Assembly: GCA_019245255.1 (NCBI GenBank)
Contig: JAFARV010000066.1
Span: 1-7,953, forward strand
Reading direction: 5' to 3'
DNA: 7,953 nt
Source of the DNA: Acidobacteriaceae bacterium
Lineage (GTDB): Bacteria > Acidobacteriota > Terriglobia > Bryobacterales > Bryobacteraceae
This document shows, one piece after another, positions 6,671 to 7,953 of the stretch (the stretch's first letter is position 1; every line of letters begins with the position of its first letter). A model generated the notes under the pieces. The model was not told the origin of the DNA and did not search any database. It saw nothing but the letters and a program-made list of their open reading frames with translations. A program made the translations under genes and the position numbers.

Positions 6671-6684
6671 CGGACAGAGGTCCG
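6671..6684 (+). repeat. Short inverted repeat before plsX
   Basis: CGGAC-AGAG-GTCCG is a perfect 5-bp stem with a 4-base loop, 19 bases before the plsX ATG in the 97-base rpmF-plsX gap. A second small dyad (GAAGA-CAA-TCTTC, 6647-6659) lies just upstream. Neither has a T tract, and neither resembles the AT-rich FapR operator known from Firmicutes plsX genes. Both may be chance. Confidence 0.2.
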
Positions 6685-6703
6685 ACCAAAACCAACCCCC
6701 GAC

Positions 6704-7723
6704 ATGGTGACCATAGCCCTCGACGCGATGGGAGGCGACGACTTCCCGAAGCCTGAGGTCGAAGGCGCGCTGCAAGCCGCGAAAGCGTTTGGCGTGAAGG
6801 TGATCCTTGTCGGCCGTCAGGAAGTCATTCAGCAAGAGCTAGAAAAGCATCCGGGCTGGAGTTCGCTAGCGATCGAAATCAGGCACGCGAGCGAGCAGGT
6901 CACGATGGAGGACAGCGCCGGTAAGGCAGTGCGGGCGAAGAAAGACAGCTCGATCCGTGTCGCCTGCCGCATGGTTCGCGAGCACGAGGCCGATGCTGTC
7001 GTGTCGGCGGGAAACACTGGCGCGGTAATGGCAACGTCAAAACTGGTGCAGGGTATGCTCCAGGGAGTCGACCGTCCAGCCCTGGCCAGCGCTTTCCCGA
7101 CATCGAAACGCGGCTATGTGGTGATGCTAGACGTCGGCGCAAACGTCGACTGCACGCCAAGGATGCTCGCACAATTCGCGGTAATGGGTAGCGCGTATTC
7201 GCGGGTCATCTTCCATTGCAAGAACCCGCGCGTCGGTCTTCTCTCGATTGGCGAAGAAGAGCACAAGGGCAACTCGCTGACGCACGAAGCCCGGCCGCTG
7301 CTCAAGGGCTTGAGGCATGTCAATTTTATCGGCAACGTGGAGGGCCGGGACGTCTACACCGGCAAAGCCGACGTAATCGTATGTGATGGTTTCGTGGGCA
7401 ATGTCGCGCTGAAGGTGAGCGAAGGCCTGGTGGATGTCATCTCTCACGTTTTGAAGGAGTCTTTGACCGCCACCATGAAGCGGAAGTTCGGGGCATATCT
7501 GGCTCGGGACGCTTTCAGCGACTTCAAGAAGCGCGTCGATTATTCCGAGTACGGCGGCGTTCCTTTGCTCGGACTGAACGGCCTCTGTATGATTTGCCAC
7601 GGACGTTCGAATGCCAAGGCGATCCGGAACGCGATTCGGGTGGCGAAGGACTTTGCGGAGGGTAAAATCAACGAGCGGATTGCATCCGAATTGGAAGAAT
7701 GGGCATCTGTTCCAACTAGTTAG
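6704..7723 (+). CDS. plsX: Phosphate acyltransferase PlsX
   Basis: Converts acyl-ACP and phosphate to acyl-phosphate, the acyl donor for PlsY in the first step of phosphatidic acid synthesis; a peripheral membrane enzyme. Its 339 residues match the family (about 320-350). Typical blocks are visible in order: ALDAMGGDDFP (5-15), ADAVVSAGNTGA (96-107), MLDVGANVD (141-149), GLLSIGEEEHKGN (178-190), FIGNVEGRD (208-216), ADVIVCDGFVGN (222-233) and the C-terminal GLNGLCMICHGRSNAKAI block (290-307). The ATG at 6704 is followed at once by GTG (6707), so a one-codon-shorter form is possible; no Shine-Dalgarno sequence precedes either. It follows rpmF by 97 bases, as in the common yceD-rpmF-plsX cluster. 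Unlike many bacteria, no fab gene follows within the window; a DsbD-like gene starts 18 bases later. Confidence 0.97.
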   Translation: MVTIALDAMGGDDFPKPEVEGALQAAKAFGVKVILVGRQEVIQQELEKHPGWSSLAIEIRHASEQVTMEDSAGKAVRAKKDSSIRVACRMVREHEADAVVSAGNTGAVMATSKLVQGMLQGVDRPALASAFPTSKRGYVVMLDVGANVDCTPRMLAQFAVMGSAYSRVIFHCKNPRVGLLSIGEEEHKGNSLTHEARPLLKGLRHVNFIGNVEGRDVYTGKADVIVCDGFVGNVALKVSEGLVDVISHVLKESLTATMKRKFGAYLARDAFSDFKKRVDYSEYGGVPLLGLNGLCMICHGRSNAKAIRNAIRVAKDFAEGKINERIASELEEWASVPTS

Positions 7724-7741
7724 CCCGGCTGACTCTGATTT

Positions 7742-7953
7742 ATGAAACTGGATTTCCGGCGTGCTGCCATGTTCGCAGGGGCAATTCTCCTGCCTTTTGT
7801 TATCAGCGCGAAGGAGGATCCGGTGCAGTGGTCCTTGGTTCCCGCCGGCGGTGCCCGGGCGGTGGCTCCGGGGGAAAAGCCTGGCTGGAGCTGAAGGCCG
7901 AAATACAGGCGGGATGGCACCTATACTCTCCGACAACTCCCGCCGGTGGTCCG
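7742..7953 (+). CDS. Secreted DsbD N-terminal-domain-like protein, frame-shifted and cut by window edge
   Basis: The ATG at 7742 opens a signal peptide: basic n-region KLDFRR (2-7), hydrophobic core AAMFAGAILLPFVI (8-21) and a probable signal peptidase I site after ISA (residue 23). PVQWSLVPAGG follows, the start of the DsbD N-terminal (thiol:disulfide interchange) domain. The zero frame hits TGA at 7892-7894 after 50 codons. In the -1 frame from about 7873 the homology continues as GGKAWLELKAEIQAGWHLYSP and runs open to the window end; GWHLYSP is typical of this domain. The change falls at the G5A4 run 7870-7878. A one-base deletion (mutation or sequencing/assembly error) is the simplest reading. 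The domain would act in the periplasm; the full protein may be a DsbD-type reductase or a shorter relative. It starts 18 bases after plsX. Confidence 0.65.
7811..7830 (+). promoter_or_regulatory. Internal Shine-Dalgarno-like sequence and alternative GTG
   Basis: AAGGAGG (7811-7817) is the best Shine-Dalgarno match in the window but lies inside the DsbD-like gene, where it encodes Lys-Glu. A GTG at 7828, 10 bases later, is in the -1 frame and opens without a stop to the window end, in the same frame as the conserved GWHLYSP part. It would give a protein without the signal peptide. This may be chance. Confidence 0.25.

Noticed and set aside
6671..6684. FapR-type operator or intrinsic terminator before plsX
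   Set aside because: The stem is only 5 bp, has no T tract, and is unlike the AT-rich FapR site; it is listed only as a weak inverted repeat.
7127..7936. 269-codon open frame on the minus strand antisense to plsX and the gene after it
   Set aside because: It crosses the plsX and DsbD-like genes and the gap between them, is of low-information composition, and shows no recognisable motif.

Overview
This is a GC-rich bacterial chromosomal segment of conserved housekeeping genes. I see no insertion sequence, CRISPR array, tRNA, rRNA or defence gene. The gene set (uppP next to ftsK, then a DUF177/YceD gene, rpmF and plsX) and the weakly marked ribosome binding sites would suit a Gram-negative-type bacterium such as a member of Acidobacteriota, but this assignment is an inference and was not tested. 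The ferrochelatase looks like the actinobacterial [2Fe-2S] type, so lineage or gene transfer at that locus remains open.

Left part (1-2419, minus strand): pyk (pyruvate kinase) is followed after 3 bases by hemH (ferrochelatase), which runs off the left edge. These two probably form one transcription unit. A 72-base divergent intergenic region (2420-2491) separates them from the plus-strand genes.

Middle (2492-5706, plus strand): uppP (undecaprenyl-diphosphatase) overlaps ftsK (DNA translocase) by 4 bases in an ATGA arrangement. This places recycling of the cell-wall lipid carrier and the division-associated chromosome motor on one message. An 86-base gap with a consensus extended -10 promoter starts the next unit.

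Right part (5793-7953, plus strand): yceD (DUF177), rpmF (ribosomal protein bL32) and plsX (phosphate acyltransferase) lie in the order known from many bacteria, linking 50S subunit assembly and phospholipid synthesis. Two imperfect hairpins lie at the yceD end and in the yceD-rpmF gap. After plsX comes the 5' end of a secreted DsbD N-terminal-domain-like gene, cut by the window edge. As given, its reading frame is interrupted by a one-base shift at a G5A4 run.

I do not find a convincing previously undescribed system. The points most worth checking are the frame break in the last gene, the Fe-S cysteine set of the ferrochelatase, and the alternative hairpins before rpmF.
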